From: Saccharofermentans sp.
GTDB taxonomy: Bacteria; Bacillota; Clostridia; Saccharofermentanales; Saccharofermentanaceae
NCBI GenBank assembly: GCA_024692235.1
Contig: JAILMW010000004.1
Span: forward strand, 1 to 64,000
DNA length: 64,000 nucleotides
Direction: 5' to 3'
In this document: positions 1 to 8,482 of the stretch, in pieces
Numbering within the stretch: position 1 is the stretch's first letter
How the letters are laid out: each line of letters begins with the position of its first letter
The notes under the pieces: generated by a model
What the model was told of the DNA's origin: nothing
The model's input: only the letters and a program-made list of their open reading frames with translations
Database searches by the model: none
Made by a program: the position numbers and the translations under genes

Positions 1-1556
1 GTCGGGAACAGCAAAACATCTCTAATGCTCGGGCTGTTCGTCAGCAGCATAACAAGACGATCGATGCCGTATCCGATACCGCCCGTAGGAGGCATACCGA
101 TGGAAAGAGCATTGAGGAAATCCTCGTCTGTGTGGTTAGCCTCTTCATCACCTGCTGCAAAGGCTGCGTCCTGAGCTGCGAATCTCTCACGCTGGTCGAT
201 GGGATCGTTAAGCTCGGAGTATGCATTACACATCTCCCATGTGTTGATGAAGAGCTCGAATCTTTCAACCTTCTCAGGATCACCCGGCTTCTTCTTTGTA
301 AGAGGAGAGATAGCGATGGGGTGATCTGTAACGAATGTAGGCTGGATGAGATTCTTCTCACAATACTCCTCGAAGAAGAGATTGATGATGTCGCCCTTTG
401 TATGTCTGTCCTCGAACTCGATATGGTGCTCCTTAGCCAGAGCCTTTGCCTCGTCGTCACTTGTAACAGTGTTAAAGTCGATTCCCGCGTACTTGATGAT
501 GGCATCAGTCATGGTGATCCTCTCGAAGGGCTTGCCGAAGTCAAGCTCAATGTCACCATACTTGAACTTGGTAGTACCAAGTACCTTCTCTGCCAGGTAA
601 CGGAACATGGACTCGGTTAATTCCATCATGCCTTCGTAGTCTGTATATGCCTGATAGAGCTCCATAAGTGTGAACTCGGGGTTATGTCTTGTATCTACAC
701 CTTCGTTCCTGAATACACGGCCGATCTCATATACTCTCTCAAGGCCGCCTACGATAAGTCTCTTAAGATAGAGCTCAAGAGATATACGAAGCTTAACGTC
801 TTCGTCTAATGCATTGTAGTGAGTCTCGAAGGGTCTTGCAGCAGCGCCGCCGGCATTAGATACGAGCATGGGAGTCTCTACTTCCATGAAGTTCCTGCCG
901 TCAAGGAAGTTTCTGATCTCCTTGATGATCTGAGATCTCTTCCTGAATGTATCCTTTACCTCAGGATTAGTGATGAGGTCAACATAACGCTGTCTGTATC
1001 TCATCTCAGTATCAGTAAGTCCGTGGAACTTCTCAGGAAGGGGCTGAAGGCTCTTTGCAAGGAGTACGAGCTCTTCCGCGTGAACGGATACTTCTCCTGT
1101 CCTTGTCCTGAAGAGGAATCCCTTAACACCGATGATGTCACCGATGTCGTACTTCTTGAATGCCTGATAATCATCTACTCCGAGAGAATCTCTTGTAACG
1201 TAGATCTGGATATTGCCTTCAAGGTCGCTTACTGTAGCGAAGGAAGCCTTACCCATGACTCTCTTAAGGAGCATACGGCCTGCGACGGATACCGTGATCT
1301 TTTCATTCTCGTGGAGCTGCTTAAGAGCTTCTGCTGCCGCTTCTTCGTCAAGTGAAGGATCGATAGTAGCTTTAAGCTTGGCATCGAGTTCCTCGAACTT
1401 GGCCTTGGCCTCGGAAGAATGATCCGTTACATCGTATTTGGTAATAACAAAGGGATCCTTTCCCTCTTCCTGCATTACCTTGAGCTTATCCTGTCTGATC
1501 TTGATCTGCTCATTGACGTTAACTGTCTGCTGCGAAGGATTCTCGTTGTCTGCCAT
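1..1556 (-). CDS. lysS: Lysyl-tRNA synthetase, class II (3' end cut by window)
   Basis: Charges tRNA-Lys with lysine in the cytoplasm. The frame opens at the left edge and begins at ATG 1556, preceded by AAGGAG seven bases upstream; about 518 codons are visible. An N-terminal OB-fold anticodon-binding domain comes first, then the class II core: motif 2 around FRNEGVDTRHNPEF and motif 3 around GYGIDRLVMLL near the edge. The final visible residues RDVLLFP match the usual LysS C-terminus, so only a few codons are missing. It lies 93 bases downstream of greA, a common pairing in Firmicutes, and probably shares its promoter. Identification is firm. Confidence 0.96.
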   Translation of the reverse strand, partial: MADNENPSQQTVNVNEQIKIRQDKLKVMQEEGKDPFVITKYDVTDHSSEAKAKFEELDAKLKATIDPSLDEEAAAEALKQLHENEKITVSVAGRMLLKRVMGKASFATVSDLEGNIQIYVTRDSLGVDDYQAFKKYDIGDIIGVKGFLFRTRTGEVSVHAEELVLLAKSLQPLPEKFHGLTDTEMRYRQRYVDLITNPEVKDTFRKRSQIIKEIRNFLDGRNFMEVETPMLVSNAGGAAARPFETHYNALDEDVKLRISLELYLKRLIVGGLERVYEIGRVFRNEGVDTRHNPEFTLMELYQAYTDYEGMMELTESMFRYLAEKVLGTTKFKYGDIELDFGKPFERITMTDAIIKYAGIDFNTVTSDDEAKALAKEHHIEFEDRHTKGDIINLFFEEYCEKNLIQPTFVTDHPIAISPLTKKKPGDPEKVERFELFINTWEMCNAYSELNDPIDQRERFAAQDAAFAAGDEEANHTDEDFLNALSIGMPPTGGIGYGIDRLVMLLTNSPSIRDVLLFP

Positions 1557-1590
1557 GTGTTTGCTCCTTACTTATTTGTCTTTACATAAG

Positions 1591-1626
1591 AGAAGCGCGT
1601 GAGTCTTGATCCCAACGCGCCTCTCG
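1591..1626 (-). other. Hairpin in the greA-lysS gap
   Basis: GCGCGT at 1595-1600 pairs with ACGCGC at 1615-1620, and the flanking GAGA/TCTC extends the stem to about 11 bp around a 14-base loop. No clean U-run follows on the minus strand, so it looks more like an RNA-processing or attenuating hairpin than a full terminator. Confidence 0.45.
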
Positions 1627-1649
1627 ATCAGAATCGAATGATATGGTAA

Positions 1650-2129
1650 TTACTTACCGATCTTGACGATCTTATATTTGAATGTGCCTACGGCTGTAGT
1701 AACTTCGATGACCTGACCCTTCTTCTTGCCTTCGATGGCAGCTCCTACGGGAGACTTGATGGAGAGACGGTTGCTGAAGATATCTTCCTCGTTCTCGTTA
1801 ACAAGGTTATATACGATCTCTTCCTTTGTCTCTTCGTCACGAAGTGTAACTGTGGAACCCAAAGATACCTTTGTCTTGGAGATCTCATCGTCGCCAAGTA
1901 CAACAGCGTCCTTAAGGAGTGCCTCGATCTCCTTGATCCTCTGCTCGTTCTTAGCCTGAGCGTCCTTAGCATCGTCGTACTCGGAGTTCTCGGAAAGGTC
2001 ACCCTGTGCACGTGCTTCTGCAAGTCTCTGTGTGATCTCTGCAGTTACTCTGGTCTTTCTGTCGGAAAGCTCGTCCTGAAGTCTCTGAAAGCCTTCCGCT
2101 GTATATATATTCTTGTTCTCTTCAGCCAT
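1650..2129 (-). CDS. greA: Transcription elongation factor GreA
   Basis: Rescues backtracked RNA polymerase by stimulating transcript cleavage through the secondary channel. I start at ATG 2129 (159 residues), where AAAGGTG sits about nine bases upstream; a GTG four codons earlier overlaps that site and is less likely. The N-terminal coiled coil carries the acidic tip in LSENSEYDDAKDAQ, and the C-terminal FKBP-like domain ends in GTFKYKIVKIGK. Length is normal for GreA (about 157-160). It is followed by lysS, and a good promoter lies just upstream at 2175-2203. Confidence 0.95.
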   Translation of the reverse strand: MAEENKNIYTAEGFQRLQDELSDRKTRVTAEITQRLAEARAQGDLSENSEYDDAKDAQAKNEQRIKEIEALLKDAVVLGDDEISKTKVSLGSTVTLRDEETKEEIVYNLVNENEEDIFSNRLSIKSPVGAAIEGKKKGQVIEVTTAVGTFKYKIVKIGK

Positions 2130-2174
2130 GTTGTGTATCACCTTTCATTATTAGTTTGTAAATACAACCCTAAT

Positions 2175-2203
2175 ATTTTAATGCTTATGAGCCAAACTGG
2201 CAA
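2175..2203 (-). promoter_or_regulatory. Predicted sigma-A promoter of greA-lysS
   Basis: On the minus strand TTGCCA (2203-2198) and TAAAAT (2180-2175) are separated by 17 bases. It sits between the guaB stop and the greA ribosome binding site, so greA-lysS can be expressed separately from guaB. Confidence 0.6.
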
Positions 2204-2205
2204 AT

Positions 2206-3714
2206 TTATCTTGCAGTTCTGTCGTTTTCCTTCTGTATGACGTCGTGTGCGCCGCCCTCTACGATGGATGTGGAAGATACGACTACAAGTCTTGCCTTCT
2301 GCTGGAGCTCCTCGATAGAGGAAGAACCGCAGGAACACATTGTTGCCTTTACCTTAGCAAGAGATGTCTCGAGGTTGCTCTTAAGCTCACCTGCATAAGG
2401 AACGTAAGAGTCAACGCCCTCTTCGAAAGCCATCTTGCCGCCCTTTCCGCCGTCGTCGTATCTCTGCCAGTTACGTGCTCTGTTGGAACCTTCGCCCCAG
2501 TACTCCTTAACGTATGTGCCGTTAACGAGGAGCTTTCTCGTGGGAGACTCGTCGAATCTTGCGAAATATCTGCCGAGCATAAGGAAGTCTGCACCCATAG
2601 CAAGAGCAAGTGTCATGTGGTAGTCGTGAACGATACCGCCGTCGGAGCAAAGAGGAATGTAGATACCTGTCTCCTTGAAGTACTTGTCACGTGCCTCGGC
2701 TACTGCGAGAACTGCGGAAGCCTGACCGCAACCGATACCCTTCTGCTCTCTCGTGATACAGATGGAACCGCCGCCGATACCGATCTTGATGAAGTCTGCG
2801 CCGCAGTCTACGAGGAACTTGAAGCCCTCAGCGTCTACTACGTTACCTGCACCGACGATAACATCGGGATAGTTAGCCTTGATCCAGCGAAGTGCCTTCT
2901 CCTGCCATACGGAGAATCCGTCGGAAGAGTCGAGGCAGAGAGCGTCTGCGCCTGCTTCAATAAGAGCGGGAACTCTCTCTTCGTAATCTCTTGTATTGAT
3001 ACCGGCACCTACGACGAGCTTCTTCTCAGCGTCTAAGAGCTCATGGGGGTTAGCCTTGTGGAACTCATAGTCCTTACGGAATACAAGACCTACGAGTCTG
3101 CCGTTCTTATCTACGATGGGAAGCTGATTTACTTTATTGTCCCAGATGATGTCGTTAGCTTCCTTAAGTGTTGTACCCTCGGGTGCTGTAACGAGCTTCT
3201 CGATGGGAGTCATGAATTCCTTGACCTTAGTGTCAAGTGACATACGGGATACTCTGTAATCTCTTGTTGTAACAAGACCTAAGAGCTTGCCTTCTGCAGT
3301 ACCGTCTTCTGTAACTGCTGCTGTTCCGTGGCCCTTCTCTTCACGAAGAGCAAGGATATCTTCAAGTGTATTTTCAGGGGAAACATTGGAGTCTGATTCA
3401 ACGATGCCGGCCTTGTACTTCTTGACCTTTCTGATCATCTCGCACTGAGACTCGATAGACTGTGACTGGAATACGAATGACATACCGCCGCATCTTGCAA
3501 GTGCTATTGCCATTCCGTCGTCAGATACAGCCTGCATAACAGCTGATACCATGGGAATATTTATCTTGAGCTTAGACTCTTCCTCGCCCTTCCTGAACTT
3601 ACATACGGGTGCGGAAAGGTCGACCTGATCGGGTGTGTTCTTCTCCGTCGTAAGGTTAGGTACAAGAAGATACTCGCTGAAAGTACGGGATTCCTGCTCA
3701 AAGATCATTGCCAT
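2206..3714 (-). CDS. guaB: IMP dehydrogenase, divergent Tritrichomonas-like type
   Basis: Oxidises IMP to XMP with NAD, the committed step of guanine nucleotide synthesis. 502 residues; ATG 3714 with a GGGGGA site upstream. The TIM barrel is interrupted by a CBS pair at about residues 105-220. The active-site loop reads [17 protein letters not shown] with the catalytic Cys at residue 319, and the flap Arg-Tyr pair at 418-419 lies in [10 protein letters not shown]. Most bacterial enzymes have PGSICTTR and GVGVPQ here. Loop, flap, length and the C-terminal [14 protein letters not shown] match what I remember of Tritrichomonas foetus IMPDH. It is monocistronic or weakly linked to greA. Confidence 0.95.
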   Translation of the reverse strand: MAMIFEQESRTFSEYLLVPNLTTEKNTPDQVDLSAPVCKFRKGEEESKLKINIPMVSAVMQAVSDDGMAIALARCGGMSFVFQSQSIESQCEMIRKVKKYKAGIVESDSNVSPENTLEDILALREEKGHGTAAVTEDGTAEGKLLGLVTTRDYRVSRMSLDTKVKEFMTPIEKLVTAPEGTTLKEANDIIWDNKVNQLPIVDKNGRLVGLVFRKDYEFHKANPHELLDAEKKLVVGAGINTRDYEERVPALIEAGADALCLDSSDGFSVWQEKALRWIKANYPDVIVGAGNVVDAEGFKFLVDCGADFIKIGIGGGSICITREQKGIGCGQASAVLAVAEARDKYFKETGIYIPLCSDGGIVHDYHMTLALAMGADFLMLGRYFARFDESPTRKLLVNGTYVKEYWGEGSNRARNWQRYDDGGKGGKMAFEEGVDSYVPYAGELKSNLETSLAKVKATMCSCGSSSIEELQQKARLVVVSSTSIVEGGAHDVIQKENDRTAR

Positions 3715-3800
3715 AAATACATTCCCCCTTTTATTTAAAATATAGAATTTTGAAATTTGTCTAACATCTTAGCACAACAGGCTATGTGATATCTATATAA

Positions 3801-3825
3801 AAAATGACGCATTTAGCGTCATTTT
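3801..3825 (-). terminator. Rho-independent terminator of thiT
   Basis: AAAATGACGC (3801-3810) and GCGTCATTTT (3816-3825) form a perfect 10-bp stem with a 5-base loop. A/T tracts on both sides would let it act in either direction. It lies after the thiT stop and before guaB. Confidence 0.8.
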
Positions 3826-3860
3826 CGGTGGTATTTATTGTTGGTTATTATAATTGCCTT

Positions 3861-4439
3861 TTATGTATTCTTGGTCGTTCCCTGCAAAGCCTTGAACAGA
3901 ACGCACATAACGAATACGGTGATGGCACAGTCAACTGCCAGGAACGATCCGTTGTAGGTCATGGAATATACCCAGGGATTCATTCCCTCGGGTGCATACT
4001 CGGCATAGAAGATAACGCCTGAGAGCACTGAGCAGAACCAGCGTGCAACATATGCGATAAGCGTAAAGATCACGGCCTTCAGAAGTCCCGCCCTGGTAAA
4101 TCTCTTCAGGGGATTGGATATAACGATCCTCTGATCCTTCTTAAGAGCCGCAAAGCCCGTAAGACCAAGGCATGCATAGCCGAAGATATAATCGAGGAGC
4201 ACCTGGAAAGGTGTCACGAGGTATCCTCCGATCAGCTGAAGGCAGGCAAATACAATAGCTGCCACAAAGCCCCATACAGGTCCGAAAGCCATGCAGAATA
4301 CTACGATCGGAAGTACTGAGGCAGGTGTAACCGAGCCTCCCATGGGCATCTCGAAGAGCTTAAGACGCGACAGGAGGAACGCCAGTGCGATGCAAAGGCC
4401 TGCTGATGTAATAGTGAGTATCTTTTCTTTATTGGACAT
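3861..4439 (-). CDS. thiT: Energy-coupled thiamine transporter S component ThiT
   Basis: Membrane substrate-capture subunit of an ECF transporter for thiamine. It needs the shared EcfA/A'/T module, which is not in this window. Start ATG 4439 (192 residues, close to the usual 180-200) follows AGGGAGA by six bases; the longer frame upstream is riboswitch sequence read through. About six hydrophobic segments span the chain. The family-typical stretches FEMPMGGSVTPASVLPI and AYVARWFCSVLSGVIFY are visible, the latter in the thiamine-binding region. The TPP riboswitch immediately upstream independently supports the substrate. Confidence 0.92.
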   Translation of the reverse strand: MSNKEKILTITSAGLCIALAFLLSRLKLFEMPMGGSVTPASVLPIVVFCMAFGPVWGFVAAIVFACLQLIGGYLVTPFQVLLDYIFGYACLGLTGFAALKKDQRIVISNPLKRFTRAGLLKAVIFTLIAYVARWFCSVLSGVIFYAEYAPEGMNPWVYSMTYNGSFLAVDCAITVFVMCVLFKALQGTTKNT

Positions 4440-4443
4440 ACAA

Positions 4444-4529
4444 ATTCTCCCTTCGTCGGCATTATCCGTACAGGTTCTAAGGGTCGATGCGAGGCATCCT
4501 CTCAGCCGCAGATACGGCTCCCCCATGAA
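4444..4529 (-). promoter_or_regulatory. TPP riboswitch (THI element)
   Basis: Read on the minus strand the leader contains GGGGGAGCC, CTGAGAGGATGCC, ACCCTTAGAACCTG and GGATAATGCCGACG in order. These are the conserved cores of the TPP aptamer. A short ATTC/GAAT pairing may close P1. The thiT ribosome binding site AGGGAGA overlaps the 3' end of the aptamer, and no terminator lies between aptamer and ATG, so ligand binding probably hides the ribosome binding site. Confidence 0.95.
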
Positions 4530-4676
4530 TCGGTTGCAACTATACTACAAATCGATTCGAGCTGCAACTTTAAAGTTAATAATGAATTCACATAATCCAA
4601 TAGAAACAGGCCCTCATATGGGCTAGAATCGAATCAGGATCCTTATCTTTAAGGATGATCTTATAAAGGAGCTTCT

Positions 4677-4964
4677 ATGAACCGGGTATTCAAAGTACTT
4701 ATCGCGATAATTGCCATAGCGGTCGTCCTCTTTACCGGGATGCCCTTTATCCGTTCTGATGTAGCGGCACTGGATGATACTTCGTCCTCTGTCATCTACT
4801 CGGGTTCAGGCAGCAATGTGGTACTTAACAGAAATCCCGATCCCAATACTACCCTGGGGCTTCTTATACTGCTCCTCGGAGCTACGCTCCTCTTCCTTGC
4901 AAAATGCATGATAGAGACAAGAAATTCTAAGGAAAAGGCTTCCGGACAGGGATCAGCCGAATAA
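4677..4964 (+). CDS. Small two-helix membrane protein, unknown
   Basis: 95 residues with AAAGGAG six bases before the ATG. A hydrophobic N-terminal segment (residues 5-23) may be a signal anchor. A Ser-rich outward loop of about 30 residues (SSSVIYSGSGSNVVLN) follows, then a second helix (about 59-77) and a charged tail rich in Lys, Glu and Ser. It is the only plus-strand gene in this stretch, convergent with the hydrolase gene eight bases downstream. I do not recognise a family. The ribosome binding site and clear topology argue that it is real. Confidence 0.7.
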   Translation: MNRVFKVLIAIIAIAVVLFTGMPFIRSDVAALDDTSSSVIYSGSGSNVVLNRNPDPNTTLGLLILLLGATLLFLAKCMIETRNSKEKASGQGSAE

Positions 4965-4972
4965 TGTAAAGA

Positions 4973-5986
4973 TCACATCTGTCCTTTACTTACGAGCCTT
5001 ACCACGCACTGCTCTATGAAGTTTCTTACTTCTCTTTCAAATACCGCGGGGGCTTTCTCATAACACATCACATGCTTGGCGTGATCCACGGCAACTAGCC
5101 TCTTGGGAGTCTTTATGTTGTCGTATATCCTTCTGGCGCCTTCGGGCGGTGCGACAGTGTCATCTCCTGCCTGGAACACCAATACCGGCACTTTGATCCT
5201 TCCTGCATGTATTGCTGCATCGCACTTGGAGATACCGAATCCGAACTGCTTATTTAAGATCCTGTCCACCATGGCAAGCGGAAGCTTCATCTGATTGTTA
5301 TATCTCTTTACTGCTTCATTTCTAAGGACGGCTTCAAGGCTCTCATAAGGACAGTCTGCGATTATACCTGCAACATCAGAAGGGAATTCCTGCTGCTGAG
5401 CGGCAAGAAGCGCAGTAACCGCACCCATGCTCCTTCCAACGATGAAGATCTTACAGTCGTGACCTACCTGACGCTTTACAAACTCGATCCACCTCATGAG
5501 GTCGACGCTCTCGTAGATACCGTATGTGCAGTACTTACCGCCGCTCATGCAGTGAGCTCTCTGGTGAGCTATAAGGACATGACATTCGATCTGGCGCATT
5601 ATTAGCTTAGCGTATGCTGCCATCTCCGAAGGATGCTCGTGCCATCCGTGAAGGAATATGACTGCAAACCTGGTACTCCTGTCAGCCGCAGGCCTGAAGT
5701 AGCCCGAGAGCTTCGTCTTGTCGAAGGAATCTATCCTTACGTTTAAATATTCATTACGATTGGTATAGAACCAGTTCCTTCCCCTGCCGTAGATCGTGCT
5801 CTGATCGATGGAATTGGGAGACCTGTCCACCTTGGGCATGGGTTCGGGACGCCTGAAGATCTTTACGAACAGCCTCTTACACCATTGAAGGTATACGAAG
5901 AACAGGAGCGCTATGACGGCAGCTCCCAGAAGGATACAAAGTGCTATAAGGATACTCTTTGTCTTTATCGCGAGAAGTAACAGCAT
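4973..5986 (-). CDS. Membrane-anchored alpha/beta hydrolase
   Basis: Serine hydrolase of the alpha/beta fold with one N-terminal membrane helix, so the catalytic domain probably faces outward or stays tethered to the membrane. I start at ATG 5986 (337 residues), one base after the pepP stop, with GGTGGAGA upstream. The oxyanion region is FLHGWHEHP, the nucleophile lies in GRSMGA, the acid probably in AGDDTVAP, and the base in HAKH. The layout resembles YqkD/BAAT-type esterases; the substrate cannot be told. It is the third gene of a tight operon with an acyltransferase and pepP. Confidence 0.85.
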   Translation of the reverse strand: MLLLLAIKTKSILIALCILLGAAVIALLFFVYLQWCKRLFVKIFRRPEPMPKVDRSPNSIDQSTIYGRGRNWFYTNRNEYLNVRIDSFDKTKLSGYFRPAADRSTRFAVIFLHGWHEHPSEMAAYAKLIMRQIECHVLIAHQRAHCMSGGKYCTYGIYESVDLMRWIEFVKRQVGHDCKIFIVGRSMGAVTALLAAQQQEFPSDVAGIIADCPYESLEAVLRNEAVKRYNNQMKLPLAMVDRILNKQFGFGISKCDAAIHAGRIKVPVLVFQAGDDTVAPPEGARRIYDNIKTPKRLVAVDHAKHVMCYEKAPAVFEREVRNFIEQCVVRLVSKGQM

Positions 5987-5987
5987 A

Positions 5988-7220
5988 TCAGATCTCCACC
6001 AGTACATCGGACAGATCGTCATTGCCGCTGCTTAGATATTCACAACCGTTTTCCGTGACAAGGACATCGTCTTCTATCCTGAATCCGACATGCCACTCCG
6101 GGATATAGACTCCGGGCTCTATTGCAAGGCAGTTGCCCGCCTCGAAAGGAAGCTCTCTTAAGGATATATCGTGTACATCAAGACCCAAGTGGTGACCTGT
6201 GTTATGCCAGTAATAGCGCTTGACGTCCTCGTCGGTAAAGCCCTCCTCAAGAAGACCGTTCTCCTTAAGCCAGATACCTGCCACTGCTCTTATATGCTCA
6301 TTAAGAGAAGCCCATGTGACTCCGGGCTTAACAAACGTGAGGACTTCCGCACGAAGGCTCTTTATAAGCTCATAAAGCTTGAACCTCTTATCGTCTTCAC
6401 CGACAGGGCCTCCTATAAGGTAGGCTCTTGAGATATCCGCGCAGTATCCGTCGACCCTGGCGCCTACGTCGATCTGGATCTGACCTCCTCTTCTTACAAG
6501 AGGACCGTCTTCTCCTTCAGGGTCGCTATGATGAAGGTAGAAAGCATTATCGTCTATGGCAACTATCGTCTCGAATGCGGGGATCAAAGTCCCTCTTTTT
6601 GCCATCTGATACTCAAGCTCGGTAAAAAGACCGAACTCGGATACGCCCTCTGCTATATGAGTCTTCATAAGGGAAAGTGATTCTTCCGTTATGACCGCAG
6701 CCTTTCTTATAGCCTCGATCTCACAGGGCTTCTTGACCATCCTCATTCTGGTCAGTATCTCTCCTATATCAAGGACAGCTTCTTCCGTTAACATGAACTG
6801 CTTATTGATATCCGATACAGAAGTACCGTCATAGGCAGCCTTATATCCGCCCTTAATTATCTCGTACTTTTTATCGTCAAAATCATTCTCGGGATAGATA
6901 TCTTCTGCATCAATACCCGATATAGAAGAATACTCCCCGGGTGTCTTCCTCTTGCCGTGCCATCTCTCCGTGAAGTCATCCTTGGGAGGAACGAACAGGA
7001 GGACCTTCTGCTCACCTTCCTTCTTAAGGAATATGAGCTTACAGGAAGGAACTTCAATACCGGTAAGATAGTAGAAATTACGATCGGGGAGGAATCGGTA
7101 ATCCGAATCCTGTGTCATCTGCCTGGGAACGCCCGCGAAAATAAAAACCGCTGTCCCTTCAGGCAGGCGGTCAAGGAATGCTTCTCTGTTGTCCTTGAAG
7201 AAACTGCTCTCTATACTCAT
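5988..7220 (-). CDS. pepP: Xaa-Pro aminopeptidase (M24B)
   Basis: Removes N-terminal residues from peptides with proline in second position; a cytoplasmic dinuclear metal enzyme. 410 residues. An N-terminal aminopeptidase P domain (about 1-130) precedes the pita-bread domain. Metal ligands appear in order: Asp in QIDVGARVDGY, Asp in CADISRAY, His in GHHLGLDVHD, Glu in AIEPGVYIPE, and Glu in GFRIEDDVLV. The start overlaps the acyltransferase stop by one base (TGATG), implying translational coupling. Length is typical. Confidence 0.95.
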   Translation of the reverse strand: MSIESSFFKDNREAFLDRLPEGTAVFIFAGVPRQMTQDSDYRFLPDRNFYYLTGIEVPSCKLIFLKKEGEQKVLLFVPPKDDFTERWHGKRKTPGEYSSISGIDAEDIYPENDFDDKKYEIIKGGYKAAYDGTSVSDINKQFMLTEEAVLDIGEILTRMRMVKKPCEIEAIRKAAVITEESLSLMKTHIAEGVSEFGLFTELEYQMAKRGTLIPAFETIVAIDDNAFYLHHSDPEGEDGPLVRRGGQIQIDVGARVDGYCADISRAYLIGGPVGEDDKRFKLYELIKSLRAEVLTFVKPGVTWASLNEHIRAVAGIWLKENGLLEEGFTDEDVKRYYWHNTGHHLGLDVHDISLRELPFEAGNCLAIEPGVYIPEWHVGFRIEDDVLVTENGCEYLSSGNDDLSDVLVEI

Positions 7221-7870
7221 CAGTTGCTACCGCCGGAGCGGACATTGTACTCGTCGAACTGGATCGTATTATTGATATAGCTGAGCGTAGCACCGGGAGC
7301 TCTTCTGATAAGACCCGGATTACCTATAACGATCGAACCGTCGGGAACGTCGAAGTTGACATAAGCTCCCGGAGCGATAAGCACATTGTTGCCGATATTT
7401 ATATTGCCGACTATAACGGCATTGGCGCCGATCCACACAAAGTTACCGATGTGCGGAGCACCCTTTCTCTTGCCTCGGAACTGAGTACCGATGACAACAC
7501 CCGTGGATACATTAACGTTATATCCTATAACGGCCTTGGGGTGGATAATGACTCTTCCGAAGTGGGCAAGATAGAATCCCTTACCGATATTGGTGTCATA
7601 AGGGATCTGGAAATGGTATTTCCTGGAAAGCCTGTCAAGCCAGAAGTTGAAGAACTTGAACTTGCAGGTATACATGAACTTATTGAATCCGTCGTACCTG
7701 CTCATCTGATCGTGATAGAACCTGGTACGTCGCATAGTACTGATGTAATTGAATTCGGGACTGCTCATCAGTTCCTGAAGATACGTTGTATATATCTTCT
7801 CGGTACGACGGGCATTTCCCGTGTACCTGAACAGGTCGGCATAGACGATGTCCTTGAGCTGATCGTTCAT
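7220..7870 (-). CDS. Left-handed beta-helix acyltransferase, serine acetyltransferase-like
   Basis: Predicted acyl-CoA- or acetyl-CoA-dependent O-acyltransferase. Start ATG 7870 follows GGAGG by five bases (216 residues). About 90 mostly helical residues precede a run of hexapeptide repeats (IGKGFYLAHFGRVIIHPKAVIGYNVNVSTGVVIGT and onward), the fold shared by CysE, colanic-acid and maltose acetyltransferases. The His in LAHFGRVII is in the position of the catalytic His in serine acetyltransferases. It heads the operon with pepP and a hydrolase and has its own promoter. No cysteine synthase is nearby, so a sugar or glycan acceptor is equally possible. Confidence 0.82.
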   Translation of the reverse strand: MNDQLKDIVYADLFRYTGNARRTEKIYTTYLQELMSSPEFNYISTMRRTRFYHDQMSRYDGFNKFMYTCKFKFFNFWLDRLSRKYHFQIPYDTNIGKGFYLAHFGRVIIHPKAVIGYNVNVSTGVVIGTQFRGKRKGAPHIGNFVWIGANAVIVGNINIGNNVLIAPGAYVNFDVPDGSIVIGNPGLIRRAPGATLSYINNTIQFDEYNVRSGGSN

Positions 7871-7902
7871 TAGTCCCTCCAAATCATACTACTACATACA
7901 AA

Positions 7903-7931
7903 ATTTTATATCTTTTGGAGGAATATCTCAA
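7903..7931 (-). promoter_or_regulatory. Predicted promoter of the acyltransferase-pepP-hydrolase operon
   Basis: TTGAGA (7931-7926) and TAAAAT (7908-7903) on the minus strand are 17 bases apart, about 33 bases before the acyltransferase start. Confidence 0.6.
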
Positions 7932-7952
7932 TAAGAGAACTGTTAAATTTCT

Positions 7953-8474
7953 TTAACTGAAGATACCCCGGGCTTTCATAAGTTCATCGTATGCCGATAC
8001 TCTTTTGGAAGTCGTTACGGGATCATTATGTATGCCTGCCCAGTAACGATGCTCACCATACGCATCCCTTACCGTGAGGTAATAACTCGCAGAAGCCGCT
8101 ATTCCTCCGCTCTTGTTCCTTGTAACAGGAGAATTACTAAGGCTCAGATCCGCCGTTAATATGCAGGATGCGGGATAGGTGTCATTATTTATCTCAAGGC
8201 GGTCTTCCCCGATCGTTATCCGGGAGAGAGCTCTGCCTGAATTGATCGTATAAAGATACAGATAGTAGAGCACGCCGACCACAAAGACGATACCGAATAT
8301 CAAAAGCCCCCAGGTTATGTGAAGCCCCTTGAGCGCGAGAAGAAGCGCTGCGATGATACATGCTATGGCGCCGATACCGGCGTCCTTGAGATACGCATTG
8401 CGGCACATAGTCTACATGGATTCCGTATCGAACTTGATAGTTACGGGATATGTCTTATCGTTCTCCTGTTCCAT
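7953..8474 (-). pseudogene. Fourth copy of the two-helix/beta module, interrupted by in-frame TAG
   Basis: The frame starts at ATG 8474, nine bases after the neighbouring stop, with AAGGGAAG upstream. It is 522 nt, exactly the length of the adjacent paralogue at 8483-9004. Codon 21 is TAG (8414-8412); two codons later an ATG (8408) opens the remaining 151 residues. Residues before the stop (VTIKFDTESM) match the paralogues' ITFDASSM and IHIEFPVDAM, so the stop falls inside homologous coding sequence. After it come two membrane helices and a beta domain ending in HRYWAG. It may be a fresh nonsense mutation, a stop-and-restart product, suppression, or a sequence error. Confidence 0.75.
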
Positions 8475-8482
8475 ACTTCCCT

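Noticed and set aside
8406..8474. TAG read as pyrrolysine
   Set aside because: No pyl genes in the window and the protein family gives no reason for it. A nonsense mutation or restart is simpler.
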